Source: an uncultured Prevotella sp. (GTDB lineage: Bacteria; Bacteroidota; Bacteroidia; Bacteroidales; Bacteroidaceae). From it: a DNA stretch of 57,139 nucleotides. The notes beneath the pieces are model-generated. The model saw only the letters and a list, made by a program, of their open reading frames with translations, ran no database searches and was not told the origin of the DNA. Location of the stretch: contig UQWP01000007.1 of NCBI GenBank assembly GCA_900544825.1, positions 1 through 57,139 of the forward strand, read 5' to 3'. Positions within the stretch are counted from its first letter, which is position 1, and every line of letters starts with the position of its first letter. Below, piece by piece: positions 36,404 to 44,094 of this stretch. Both the position numbers and the translations under genes were made by a program.

Positions 36404-37540
36404 ATGAAACTAAGTAACAAGAAATTAGCAAATCCTTTCATCTACCAAGGTTATGAAAGTCCCGAGTATTTCTGCGACAGAGAAGCAGAAACAAAGACCC
36501 TGATGTCGCACCTGAAGAATGGAAGGAACGTTACCCTCATTTCTCCTCGAAGACTAGGAAAGACAGGGCTTGTCAAGAACACTTTCTATCATCTGGAAAA
36601 AGATGAGAAGGATTCCGCATGCCTATACCTCGACATATTCGCTACCAAGAACTTGCACGACTTTGTAGAACAATTTGGAGTAATGGTTATCAATGACATA
36701 GTTCGCAAGAACTCCTCATTCATAGAGAAAACCATCGCCTTCTTCAGTGCCTTGCGCCCTGTACTCAGCATGGATCCATTGACTGGTGAACCGAGCGTAT
36801 CTATCACAATAGAGCCATCCCAAGAGGACATCACCATCCGCAGCATCTTCAACTATCTCAACGAAAGTGGGAAAGAGGTATATATTGCCATCGATGAGTT
36901 TCAGCAGATTGCAGAATATCCGGAGAAAGGCACAGAGGCATTGCTACGTTCTTATATCCAGTTTGCCCAACACGTGCATTTCATCTTCTCTGGCAGCAAG
37001 CATCATCTGATGGCAGAGATATTCGGCTCGCCGAAACATCCATTTTACCAAAGCACAGAGATGATGGGACTGAAGCCATTGGATTGCAGCATTTATTATG
37101 ACTTCTGCCAAAACTTCTTCAAGCAGAAAGGTGGTAACTTATCAAAAGATACCTTCGACTATATCTATCAACAATTCGAGGGCCACACATGGTATATCCA
37201 ATGCATCATGAATCGCCTCTATGAAACCGAAATACAAGTTGATAGTATCAAGCAAGTAAATACAGCAATTCTTTCAGTACTCGAAGGAAGAGAACCACAG
37301 TTTGAGAATATGGTACAGTTCTTCACAGAGAACCAGTTCTCGCTTCTGAAGGCCATTGCCAAGAATAGCATTGTTGCTCAGCCTACCTCAGGCAAGTTCA
37401 TCAAGGAGCACAAGCTGAGTGGAGCCAGCAGCGTAAAGGCTGCCCTCAAGGTCCTGGAAGACAAGGAATTGGTATATAGGACCAATGAAGGCTACATCAT
37501 CTACGACAGATTCATGGATCTGTGGCTAAAGAGAATATAA
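36404..37540 (+). CDS. ATP-binding protein (archaeal-type ATPase-like)
   Basis: The 378-residue protein is a P-loop NTPase: YFCDREAET near 22, Walker A LISPRRLGKTGLV near 46-58, Walker B YIAIDEFQQI near 160 and sensor-like HFIFSGSKHHLM near 193. A winged-helix-like C-terminus follows (AALKVLEDKELVYRTNEGYIIYD). It belongs to the ATPase group often called ATPase_2/DUF234-like. Members are common in gut Bacteroidales and have no fixed role; a defence or mobile-element link is suspected. Its promoter module is a near copy of that of the DUF1016 nuclease gene 2.7 kb away. Confidence 0.85.
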   Translation: MKLSNKKLANPFIYQGYESPEYFCDREAETKTLMSHLKNGRNVTLISPRRLGKTGLVKNTFYHLEKDEKDSACLYLDIFATKNLHDFVEQFGVMVINDIVRKNSSFIEKTIAFFSALRPVLSMDPLTGEPSVSITIEPSQEDITIRSIFNYLNESGKEVYIAIDEFQQIAEYPEKGTEALLRSYIQFAQHVHFIFSGSKHHLMAEIFGSPKHPFYQSTEMMGLKPLDCSIYYDFCQNFFKQKGGNLSKDTFDYIYQQFEGHTWYIQCIMNRLYETEIQVDSIKQVNTAILSVLEGREPQFENMVQFFTENQFSLLKAIAKNSIVAQPTSGKFIKEHKLSGASSVKAALKVLEDKELVYRTNEGYIIYDRFMDLWLKRI

Positions 37541-37546
37541 ACAAAA

Positions 37547-37611
37547 AAATGTGCTTAAAACGTGCGGAATGTGCTTAAAAAAGATAGATTCCGCACGTTT
37601 AAAGCACATTT
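37547..37611 (+). terminator. Long inverted repeat after the ATPase gene
   Basis: Bases 37547-37570 pair with 37588-37611 (23 of 24 match; arms contain GTGCTTAAAACGTGCGG). The loop repeats GTGCTTAAAA once more. It is a strong hairpin seven bases after the stop codon and probably ends the ATPase transcript, but it lacks a clear T-run and is longer than usual. Confidence 0.55.
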
Positions 37612-37824
37612 CTCTCCTAGAAAGCCGTACATCTTACAATGATTACGACCATGGGATTATCCGACAATCCTTATGCCTGGGATGTTCAGTCGGTAGTAAT
37701 AATGGACGACTTGTTTGTTCTCTAAACATCCTAACTATATTAAGCTGGAGGAGATGGCAACAGAAGCCACAGAATCCGTTGTCAACATGCCTTCTTTTTT
37801 ACGTTCCACTGGTTTGCGAATATA

Positions 37825-37888
37825 GTTTCTCAAGTTAGAGAATACAAATTCGCAGGTTAGCGGAGTCAGTTTCTTGAGTAAGAGAATA
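37825..37888. repeat. Direct repeat GTTTCTyrAGTwAGAGAATA
   Basis: Two 20-bp copies (37825-37844, 37869-37888) differ at three positions and lie 44 bp apart. A shorter relative (TAAGAGAATAA) follows at about 38020. They flank the palindrome that starts at 37903. Confidence 0.5.
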
Positions 37889-37993
37889 TGGCATCTCGAA
37901 GATTGTCACTAGGCTCGGCAGCTCTGCTGGGCCTAGCCAGCAAAGCTGCTGCCTACAGTGACAACACCTATAACCGTACGACAACAATTCTCT
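37881..37993. other. Large cruciform-like palindrome
   Basis: TTGTCACT (37903-37910) pairs with AGTGACAA (37957-37964). Inside pair AGGC/GCCT, GCAGC/GCTGC and GCTGG/CCAGC, with loop GCCTAG. An outer pair AGAGAAT (37881-37887)/ATTCTCT (37987-37993) closes the structure. It is GC-rich in AT-rich surroundings. It could be an RNA hairpin, a recombination site or a mobile-element end. A smaller hairpin (AAGGA..GTTCT..AGAAC..TCCTT) follows at 38029-38056. Confidence 0.6.
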
Positions 37994-38155
37994 TGTGATA
38001 CAACATTATCAACAATGTATAAGAGAATAAGGAACGTTCTTCATAGAACTATCCTTTGACATTAAAAGATAAACAAGAGGTCTGTGCAGACAAACTTAAA
38101 AAGAATAGAAGCAAGGCAAAAAGAAAACTTTTCCTTTAAAAATTCTGGGTTTTAT

Positions 38156-38186
38156 TTTGCTATTTCAAGAATTATCCTTATCCTTG
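38156..38186 (+). promoter_or_regulatory. Promoter of the structured leader and lipoprotein gene
   Basis: TTTG (38156-38159), a 19-base spacer and TATCCTTG (38179-38186; one mismatch from TAnnTTTG). Transcription should begin near 38192, where the first RNA hairpin opens. Confidence 0.5.
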
Positions 38187-38191
38187 CAGTT

Positions 38192-38393
38192 GGAATCGAA
38201 TCACTCTATTGTGAGGACTTCCATATTTTTGATGGTTAAATTAGCGTTTGCTATTCGGTCATGCAAATTGGAACGTAGGAAATTTCAAAAAGAGCATTAG
38301 AAACGACAGATAGTGAACGTCCGCTATATCGTGGGCGTTACTTGTTGTTCTAATCAGCTTTTCCTACGGCTGCAATTTGGACAAGTTTCGTCC
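38192..38393 (+). ncRNA. Candidate structured RNA or leader, 200 nt
   Basis: The predicted transcript opens with a hairpin (GGAA...TCAC/GTGA...TTCC, 38192-38222). A long nested stem follows: CAAATTG (38264)/CAATTTG (38373), CGTAGGAAA (38274)/TTTCCTACG (38360), ATTAGAA (38296)/TTCTAAT (38348) and AGTgAACGTCC (38312)/GGGCGTTACT (38333). A last hairpin is GGAC/GTCC (38379-38393). Five helices nest without conflict. No frame is open here. It may be a cis-acting leader of the lipoprotein gene or a separate small RNA. I cannot match it to a known Rfam family. Confidence 0.5.
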
Positions 38394-38499
38394 ACGTGTT
38401 TGTATCCGTAGTTTATGTAGAACGATGGCTTCGCAATCTATCCAGTCAACTAATTTAATAACATTAAAAGCTTAGCTATCGGCATAACGGGCAAATTTT

Positions 38500-38970
38500 A
38501 TGAAAAAGTTACATTTTTCTCTATTGGCGATTCTTTTCGCCTTGTTTGCAATGGTGTCTTTCACTGCTTGTTCTTCAGATGACGATGACACGCCTTCCAC
38601 AGAAGATGTCCAGACTAACATCATTGGAATGTGGCAACCTACACATGTAACAGGCTATAACTGGGATGAAAACGACAAGCCTGCTAAAGTAGATCAGGAC
38701 ATAGACATTGATGATGTTATCTCTTTCGAATTCAAGCAAGGTGGCACTTTCAATGAATATATTTGGACTGGAAGCAAATGGAAAATAGAGTGTTCCGGAG
38801 AAGGCTATACTATCTCAGGCAACAAATTAACTACATACGAAGAAGATGGCGTCAACGTTTTAGATGTGTATACCATACAGAGTATTAATTCGACAACTAT
38901 GGTTTTAAAATACAATCTGGATGGCAACACCTCATATCCTAGCACTATCACATTCAAGAAGATTAAATAA
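38500..38970 (+). CDS. Small lipocalin-like surface lipoprotein
   Basis: The 156-residue protein has a lipoprotein signal: hydrophobic to FTAC, Cys at about residue 24, then SSDDDD. That acidic run after the Cys fits the Bacteroidetes surface-export signal. The rest is all-beta with IIGMWQPT near 41 and TITFKKIK at the end, like the lipocalin-like lipoproteins of Bacteroidales. No function is known. The gene lies between a strongly structured leader and the hairpin-promoter module of the DUF1016 gene. Confidence 0.8.
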   Translation: MKKLHFSLLAILFALFAMVSFTACSSDDDDTPSTEDVQTNIIGMWQPTHVTGYNWDENDKPAKVDQDIDIDDVISFEFKQGGTFNEYIWTGSKWKIECSGEGYTISGNKLTTYEEDGVNVLDVYTIQSINSTTMVLKYNLDGNTSYPSTITFKKIK

Positions 38971-38987
38971 TCAAAAGATTGCATCAT

Positions 38988-39072
38988 AAATGGCAGAAAG
39001 TTGAGTATGTACCACAACTTTCTGCCATTTTCTTTTGCATATTCAAGAAATAGTTGTACCTTTGCCTTTACA
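38988..39072 (+). promoter_or_regulatory. Hairpin-plus-promoter module, copy 2 (DUF1016 gene)
   Basis: The hairpin AAATGGCAGAAAGTTG...CAACTTTCTGCCATTT ends in TTCTTTT and can terminate the lipoprotein transcript. It is followed by TTTG (39034-39037), a 19-base spacer and TACCTTTG (39057-39064). The block is a near copy of 36286-36371. Confidence 0.78.
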
Positions 39073-39085
39073 ATAAAGTACCATC

Positions 39086-40243
39086 ATGAAGCAACTCAAC
39101 AAGAAATATAACGATGAAGACAATATGCTCGTCAACGACTTGCGCTCCATCGTCAGCAAAGTTCGCAGCAAAGCATTTGCTGCCGTCAATTATTCTCTGG
39201 TGGAAAGAAACTGGAGAATAGGACAACGTATCGTGGAACAGGAACAGAACGGAGCATCACGTGCAGAATACGGAAAGCATGTGATAGAGGTTGCTTCGGC
39301 TGCTCTTACGGAGGAATTCGGAAAAGGATTCTCGGAGACAAATATCATGAATTTCAAGAAGTTCTACCTGAAATTCAAAGAGTTAACAATTCCTCAGACA
39401 CTGTCTGAGGAATTCAAAAAGCAAAAACAGCAGACACAGTCTGATGAATCTTCTTTGCTTCCCCCAAAAGGGCAGACACCGTCTGCCCAATTCGAGTTAC
39501 ACCTTCTTCCTTGGTCTCATTACGAGCGTCTAATACGAGTAGAAGACAAAAAGGCACGTGAATGGTATACAAAGGAGGCATTCGAGCAAGGTTGGAGTTT
39601 CAGAACCTTGAACCGCAATATCAACACCTTATATTATGAACGTCTTCTTATGTCAACGAAGAAACAGCCTGTTGTTGACGAGATGCAAGACAAGACAAAG
39701 GCTTATCAGCAAGACAAGCTCGAATACATAAAATCACCAGTTGTCTTGGAATTTCTTGGTTTACCGGAAGACACATCCCTCGCTGAATCAAAATTAGAGA
39801 CTGCCATCATCAACAACCTAGAGAAATTCTTGATGGAAATGGGAAAAGGATATGCACTCGTGGCTCGCCAGCAACATATCCGAACCGAGGAGAATGACTA
39901 CTATATCGACTTGGTATTTTACAATTACCTCATCAAATCCTTTATCTTGGTCGACCTCAAGATAAATCGCATCACCTACCAGGATGTAGGACAGATGGAT
40001 ATGTATCTCCAAATGTACGATAAGATGAAAAAAGGACCAGACGACAACCCAACCATCGGCATCATTCTTTGTACCGAGACCGATTCGGATGTGGCACGAT
40101 ACTCTACCCTCGCCAAAAACGACCAGATGTTCGCTGCTAAATACAAGTTATACCTGCCAGACAAGGAAGACTTGAGAAGAGAAATAGAACGACAGAAAGA
40201 ACTGTATCTAATGGCTCACCCTGAAGAAAACGAAAAAGAGTAA
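39086..40243 (+). CDS. DUF1016/YhcG-type PD-(D/E)XK nuclease
   Basis: The 385-residue protein has the DUF1016 N-terminal helical domain (YSLVERNWRIGQRIVEQEQNG; AEYGKHVIEVASAAL). Its C-terminal PD-(D/E)XK nuclease-like domain carries DYYIDLVFYNYL and FILVDLKINR (D...DxK) near 295-315. LLPWSHYERLIRV is the family mid-motif. Between the domains is a low-complexity linker (about 100-135) encoded by three CAGACACnGTCTG palindromes. The family is widespread near restriction systems but its action is unproven. It starts 22 bases after its -7 box. Confidence 0.9.
   Translation: MKQLNKKYNDEDNMLVNDLRSIVSKVRSKAFAAVNYSLVERNWRIGQRIVEQEQNGASRAEYGKHVIEVASAALTEEFGKGFSETNIMNFKKFYLKFKELTIPQTLSEEFKKQKQQTQSDESSLLPPKGQTPSAQFELHLLPWSHYERLIRVEDKKAREWYTKEAFEQGWSFRTLNRNINTLYYERLLMSTKKQPVVDEMQDKTKAYQQDKLEYIKSPVVLEFLGLPEDTSLAESKLETAIINNLEKFLMEMGKGYALVARQQHIRTEENDYYIDLVFYNYLIKSFILVDLKINRITYQDVGQMDMYLQMYDKMKKGPDDNPTIGIILCTETDSDVARYSTLAKNDQMFAAKYKLYLPDKEDLRREIERQKELYLMAHPEENEKE
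39393..39487 (+). repeat. Three CAGACACnGTCTG palindromes inside the DUF1016 gene
   Basis: The palindromes lie at 39393-39409, 39431-39443 and 39471-39487, with centres about 36-42 bp apart. They encode QTLSEE, QTQSDE and QTPSAQ in the linker between the two protein domains, so they are tolerated in frame. Confidence 0.65.
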
Positions 40244-40287
40244 TTCTTCTGGCAGTATCAGAATAATTAGAAGGAACCATTACAAAA

Positions 40288-40314
40288 AGGTCAGGCGCTG
40301 TCTGACCTTTTTTA
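40288..40314 (+). terminator. Terminator of the DUF1016 gene
   Basis: AGGTCAG pairs with CTGACCT around GCGCTGT and is followed by five T. Its CAG...CTG core resembles the palindromes inside the gene. Confidence 0.78.
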
Positions 40315-40399
40315 ATCTCATTTTCCGCATAACTATCCATTTATCTATAAAACTATCACTTTTTCTTGCATAAAGTTTGCAATTTTCGATATTTATACT

Positions 40400-40407
40400 T
40401 ACCTTTG
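40400..40407 (+). promoter_or_regulatory. -7 box of the proA-argF' pair
   Basis: TACCTTTG followed by CC fits TAnnTTTG, 70 bases before the proA ATG. Confidence 0.55.
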
Positions 40408-40477
40408 CCGTTGTTAAGAGGAAACTCGTAACACATTACAAAATATCTTATCATAAAAATAAGAAAGGAAATAGCGA

Positions 40478-41821
40478 ATGGAACTGAAAGAGACTTTCCA
40501 AAAAGTAAAGGCAGCTAGCAAAACACTTGGTTTGCTGACTGATGAACAACGTAATGAAATCCTGCAGGCGGTGGCTGATGCCATCATCGCAGAGACTCCT
40601 GCGCTCCTCAAGGCAAATGCAGAAGACTTAGCGAAGATGGACAAGGCGAACCCGCTCTACGACCGATTGCAACTCACAGAACAACGACTCCAGGATATTG
40701 CTTCGGATATGAGACACGTCAGTACCCTGCCCTCACCACTCGGAAGAGTTCTAAAAGACAAGACACTCGAAAATGGTTTGCATCTGCAGCGAGTTGCCGT
40801 TCCATTCGGAGTTATCGGTATGATTTACGAGGCCCGTCCTAATGTGACTTACGATGTTTTCTCACTCTGTTTCAAGAGTGGAAATGCGTGCGTACTGAAA
40901 GGTGGAAAGGACGCAAACGCCTCAAACTCAGCGGGTGTCGAACTTATCCACAGGGTGTTGATAACTTTTGGTATTGATCCGAATGTTGTCACTCTACTCC
41001 CTGCTACCCACGAGGCTACAGGCGAAATGCTGAATGCTGTAGGCTATATCGACCTCTGTATTCCTCGTGGCGGAAAGAAGCTCATCAACTTCGTGCGTGA
41101 TACAGCCAAGGTTCCGGTTATCGAGACAGGAGCCGGCGTGGTACACTGTTACTTCGACAAGGATGGCGACCTGGAGATGGGCAAGCGCATCATCACGAAT
41201 GCCAAGTGCCGAAGAGTGAGCGTATGCAATGCACTCGACTGTCTGCTGATTCATGAAAGCAGATTAAGCGACCTCCCTGCTCTCTGCGAGGGTCTCGCTG
41301 AGAAGCAGACAAAGATTCACGCTGATACCAAGGCTTACGAGGTCTTAAAGGGGCACTATCCAGACACCTTATTATATAAGGTAGAGGAAAGCGAAGCGAA
41401 GATGCAAGAGGAAGGTTTGCTGACTGCGGATTGCAAATCCGCAGACACAAAAGAGAAATTCGCAGACTCTACAGTGAAATCAAACAGCATCTGGAACACC
41501 GAATGGCTCAGCATGCAGATGGGTATCAAGACCGTGGCTTCAGAAGATGAAGCACTCGACCATATCGCCACCTACGGAAGCGGACACAGCGAGAGCATCG
41601 TTTCCAACAATGAAGCTGCCCAGAAAAGGTTCCAGGCATTGGTAGATGCAGCCTGCGTTTATGTAAACGCTCCAACCAGCTTTACCGATGGCGCACAATT
41701 CGGACTGGGCGCAGAGATTGGCATCAGTACCCAGAAACTCGGAGCTCGCGGACCAATGGCACTCGAAGAGATTACCACCTACAAGTGGTTGATTACAGGA
41801 AAAGGACAAACAAGAAATTAA
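40478..41821 (+). CDS. proA: Gamma-glutamyl phosphate reductase with a small insertion
   Basis: The 447-residue aldehyde-dehydrogenase-fold enzyme has VAVPFGVIGMIYEARPNVT near 108 and CVLKGGKDA near 138. The catalytic Cys is in AKCRRVSVCNALDCLL near 250, and GLGAEIGISTQKLGARGPM is near 410. It makes glutamate semialdehyde from the ProB product. It is about 30 residues longer than E. coli ProA (417). The extra piece lies at about 305-340 and contains LLTADCKSADTKE, encoded by a CTGCGGATT/AATCCGCAG palindrome. It precedes argF' by 12 bases. Confidence 0.94.
   Translation: MELKETFQKVKAASKTLGLLTDEQRNEILQAVADAIIAETPALLKANAEDLAKMDKANPLYDRLQLTEQRLQDIASDMRHVSTLPSPLGRVLKDKTLENGLHLQRVAVPFGVIGMIYEARPNVTYDVFSLCFKSGNACVLKGGKDANASNSAGVELIHRVLITFGIDPNVVTLLPATHEATGEMLNAVGYIDLCIPRGGKKLINFVRDTAKVPVIETGAGVVHCYFDKDGDLEMGKRIITNAKCRRVSVCNALDCLLIHESRLSDLPALCEGLAEKQTKIHADTKAYEVLKGHYPDTLLYKVEESEAKMQEEGLLTADCKSADTKEKFADSTVKSNSIWNTEWLSMQMGIKTVASEDEALDHIATYGSGHSESIVSNNEAAQKRFQALVDAACVYVNAPTSFTDGAQFGLGAEIGISTQKLGARGPMALEEITTYKWLITGKGQTRN
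41424..41444 (+). repeat. REP-like palindrome inserted in proA
   Basis: CTGCGGATT and AATCCGCAG form a 9-bp stem with a three-base loop. It sits in the segment that related ProA proteins lack. The following CAGACAC resembles the repeats in the DUF1016 gene 2 kb upstream. Confidence 0.6.
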
Positions 41822-41833
41822 AAATAAGATAGT

Positions 41834-42796
41834 ATGAAGACATTCTTTAATGTTGAAGACCTTGGCGACTTGAAAGCAGCACTCGCCGAGGCACAGGAAG
41901 TGAAAGCAAACCGTTTCGGTTATCAGGAGTTGGGCAAGAATAAGACCTTGCTGATGATATTCTTCAATAACAGTCTCCGTACCCGACTGAGTACACAGAA
42001 GGCTGCGATGAACCTGGGTATGAATGTAATCGTGCTCGATGTAAACGCAGGTGCCTGGAAACTGGAGACAGAGCGTGGCGTCATCATGGATGGCGACAAG
42101 AGCGAGCACCTGCTGGAGGCTATCCCAGTGATGGGTAGCTTCTGCGACCTCATCGGTGTGCGTAGCTTTGCCGGTTTGAAAGACCGTGACTACGATTATG
42201 CCGAGACCATCGTCAACCAATTCGTGAAGTACAGCGGTCGCCCAGTCTTCGCTATGGAGACAGCTACCGTTCACCCACTCCAGGCATTTGCCGACCTCAT
42301 CACCATCGAGGAGCACAAGAAGGTGGCTCGTCCAAAGGTAGTCCTGACCTGGGCTCCTCATTGCCGTGCCTTGCCTCAGGCTGTGCCAAACTCATTCGCT
42401 CAGTGGATGAACGCAGCCGATGTTGATTTCGTGGTTACTCATCCAGAGGGCTATGAGCTCGATTCTAAGTTCGTGGGCAATGCCAAGGTAGAGTACGACC
42501 AGAAGAAGGCTTTGGAAGGTGCAGACTTCGTTTATGCCAAGAACTGGAGCTGTCCGGGTGTGAAAGACCCAGCACAGTATGGTGAGATATTGAGCAAGGA
42601 TATGAGCTGGACCATCGATGCGGAGCACATGAGCTGGACCAATGACGGCTGCTTCATGCACTGCCTGCCAGTTCGCCGTGGACTGATTGTTACCGATGAT
42701 GTCATCGAGAGCAAGAACAGTCTGGTAATCCCAGAGGCAGCCAACCGTGAGATTTCAGCCGAGGTTGTCATCAAGCGTATGCTCGAATCACTCTAA
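41834..42796 (+). CDS. argF': N-succinylornithine carbamoyltransferase
   Basis: The 320-residue transcarbamylase has the carbamoyl-phosphate loop FFNNSLRTRLST (the usual STRTR is altered as in the Bacteroides enzyme), ATVHPLQAFADL near 145 and MHCLPVRRG near 275. The Bacteroides fragilis homologue uses N-succinyl-L-ornithine instead of ornithine, which is family knowledge. The same substrate is inferred here from overall similarity. It completes the route begun by the argR cluster and is paired with proA in one transcript, joining the two glutamate-derived pathways. Confidence 0.9.
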   Translation: MKTFFNVEDLGDLKAALAEAQEVKANRFGYQELGKNKTLLMIFFNNSLRTRLSTQKAAMNLGMNVIVLDVNAGAWKLETERGVIMDGDKSEHLLEAIPVMGSFCDLIGVRSFAGLKDRDYDYAETIVNQFVKYSGRPVFAMETATVHPLQAFADLITIEEHKKVARPKVVLTWAPHCRALPQAVPNSFAQWMNAADVDFVVTHPEGYELDSKFVGNAKVEYDQKKALEGADFVYAKNWSCPGVKDPAQYGEILSKDMSWTIDAEHMSWTNDGCFMHCLPVRRGLIVTDDVIESKNSLVIPEAANREISAEVVIKRMLESL

Positions 42797-42822
42797 AGCA
42801 GGAAATAAGAAAAAATAGGAGG

Positions 42823-42890
42823 GTGTGTCATAAGTCCAGATAATGGCCGCCGAGATCGGGCTGCCATTATCTAGGACACACACTTTTTTT
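42823..42890 (+). terminator. Long hairpin terminator after argF'
   Basis: GTGTGTC (42823-42829) pairs with GACACAC (42875-42881). Inside, CCAGATAATGGC pairs with GCCATTATCTAGG, and eight T follow. The stem is unusually long. Confidence 0.82.
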
Positions 42891-43008
42891 TGTTATACCC
42901 TGCATCATCCCATCCCCATTTCTCGGTATTTTTGTCTTTTCATCCAGTCTATATTCTTATATCTCAGATATTATCCGTACCTTTGCCGTCGAAAAAAAGA
43001 CAAACAAG

Positions 43009-44076
43009 ATGGACAAATACATAATACTTTCACCAGAAGCTAAGGGTTCATTCAATGATCGCCTTAACTTTCTGTATCTAAAACTAGGTAATTATCTCGA
43101 TACGGAGAAACTGGAAAACCGTACCTTACAATATTGTAAGGTATTCCTCAGTGACTCCCAGAACCAGATAAAAGAGTTAGAGGATTCTCTCCTTTATCAG
43201 GAGTTTCTGAATGGCACAAATCTCACCATCGTGGAACAGACTCCACTGGATGGCAGCAAGGTGAGTCTGCTGATCAAGACTACTGATGATGCTACCCCTA
43301 TTTTATTCCACAGTCTTCGCCTCACAGAGGAAGAAGCAAAGGGAAAGGATTCGTACGAACAGACCCGTATGCTATTCGACAGATACCTGAAGACTATCGA
43401 AGGTACAGATATGACGATGGAACGCAACCTGGTTCGCACCTGGATATACGTCACCAACATCGATGTAAACTATCAGGGCGTAGTAGAAGCCCGCAATGAC
43501 ATCTTCGACAAAGAGGAATTGACTGCCGACACCCACTACATCGCCAGCACAGGTATCGGTGGCGCCACTCCGGTACGCCACGCAGCTGTAGCCATCGACT
43601 TCCTCACCGTTCCCAACATCAAGGAAGAAGACAAGAAGTATCTCCAGGCACTGGAGCACTTGAATCCAACCCATGAATATGGTGTAGCCTTCGAAAGAGG
43701 AACCCGGCTTACGCTACCAACCCATCCCCTCCATCCAGAAGGAAGCCAGCAGTTCAAGCAACAATTCTTCATCTCCGGCACAGCCAGCATCGACAAACGT
43801 GGAGATGTGGTCTATGATGGAGATATCGTGCGCCAGACCGGCAGACTGCTTGAGAACATCGGCGCCCTGCTGAAAGATGGCGATGCCACAATGAATGATA
43901 TCCAATACTTCATCATCTATCTGCGCGACATCTCCGATTATCATACGGTAGATAGACTGATGCAGCAGTTTTATCCCCAGATTCCCCGCATCATCGTGGA
44001 GGCAAAAGTATGCCGCCCCGGCTGGTTGATTGAAATGGAATGCATTGCCGAGAAGGAATCATGTTCTACAGAATAA
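43009..44076 (+). CDS. Rid-superfamily protein with chorismatase-like N-terminal half
   Basis: The 355-residue protein ends in a RidA/YjgF-like domain (about 235-350; FFISGTASIDKRGDVVYDGDIVRQTGRLLENI, YLRDISDYHTVDRLM, PRIIVEAKVCRPGWLIEMECIA). The conserved Arg in PRIIVEA is kept. The first half (about 1-230; LVRTWIYVTNID, TGIGGA) resembles the FkbO/Hyg5 chorismatase-like arrangement of two Rid folds. Rid proteins deaminate reactive imines; the chorismatase-type members cleave chorismate. Which applies is undecided. It converges on the haem-motif propeller gene. Confidence 0.72.
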   Translation: MDKYIILSPEAKGSFNDRLNFLYLKLGNYLDTEKLENRTLQYCKVFLSDSQNQIKELEDSLLYQEFLNGTNLTIVEQTPLDGSKVSLLIKTTDDATPILFHSLRLTEEEAKGKDSYEQTRMLFDRYLKTIEGTDMTMERNLVRTWIYVTNIDVNYQGVVEARNDIFDKEELTADTHYIASTGIGGATPVRHAAVAIDFLTVPNIKEEDKKYLQALEHLNPTHEYGVAFERGTRLTLPTHPLHPEGSQQFKQQFFISGTASIDKRGDVVYDGDIVRQTGRLLENIGALLKDGDATMNDIQYFIIYLRDISDYHTVDRLMQQFYPQIPRIIVEAKVCRPGWLIEMECIAEKESCSTE

Positions 44077-44094
44077 GGAATTACAAAGATTCTG

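Noticed and set aside
37551..37838. A 95-codon frame after the ATPase gene
   Set aside because: It starts inside the inverted repeat at 37547-37611 and shows no protein-like pattern; the DNA there is better explained as structured non-coding sequence.
42823..42890. Insertion-sequence end
   Set aside because: The long stem with GTGTGTC arms resembled an IS terminal repeat, but there is no transposase or second end, and the T-run makes it a terminator.
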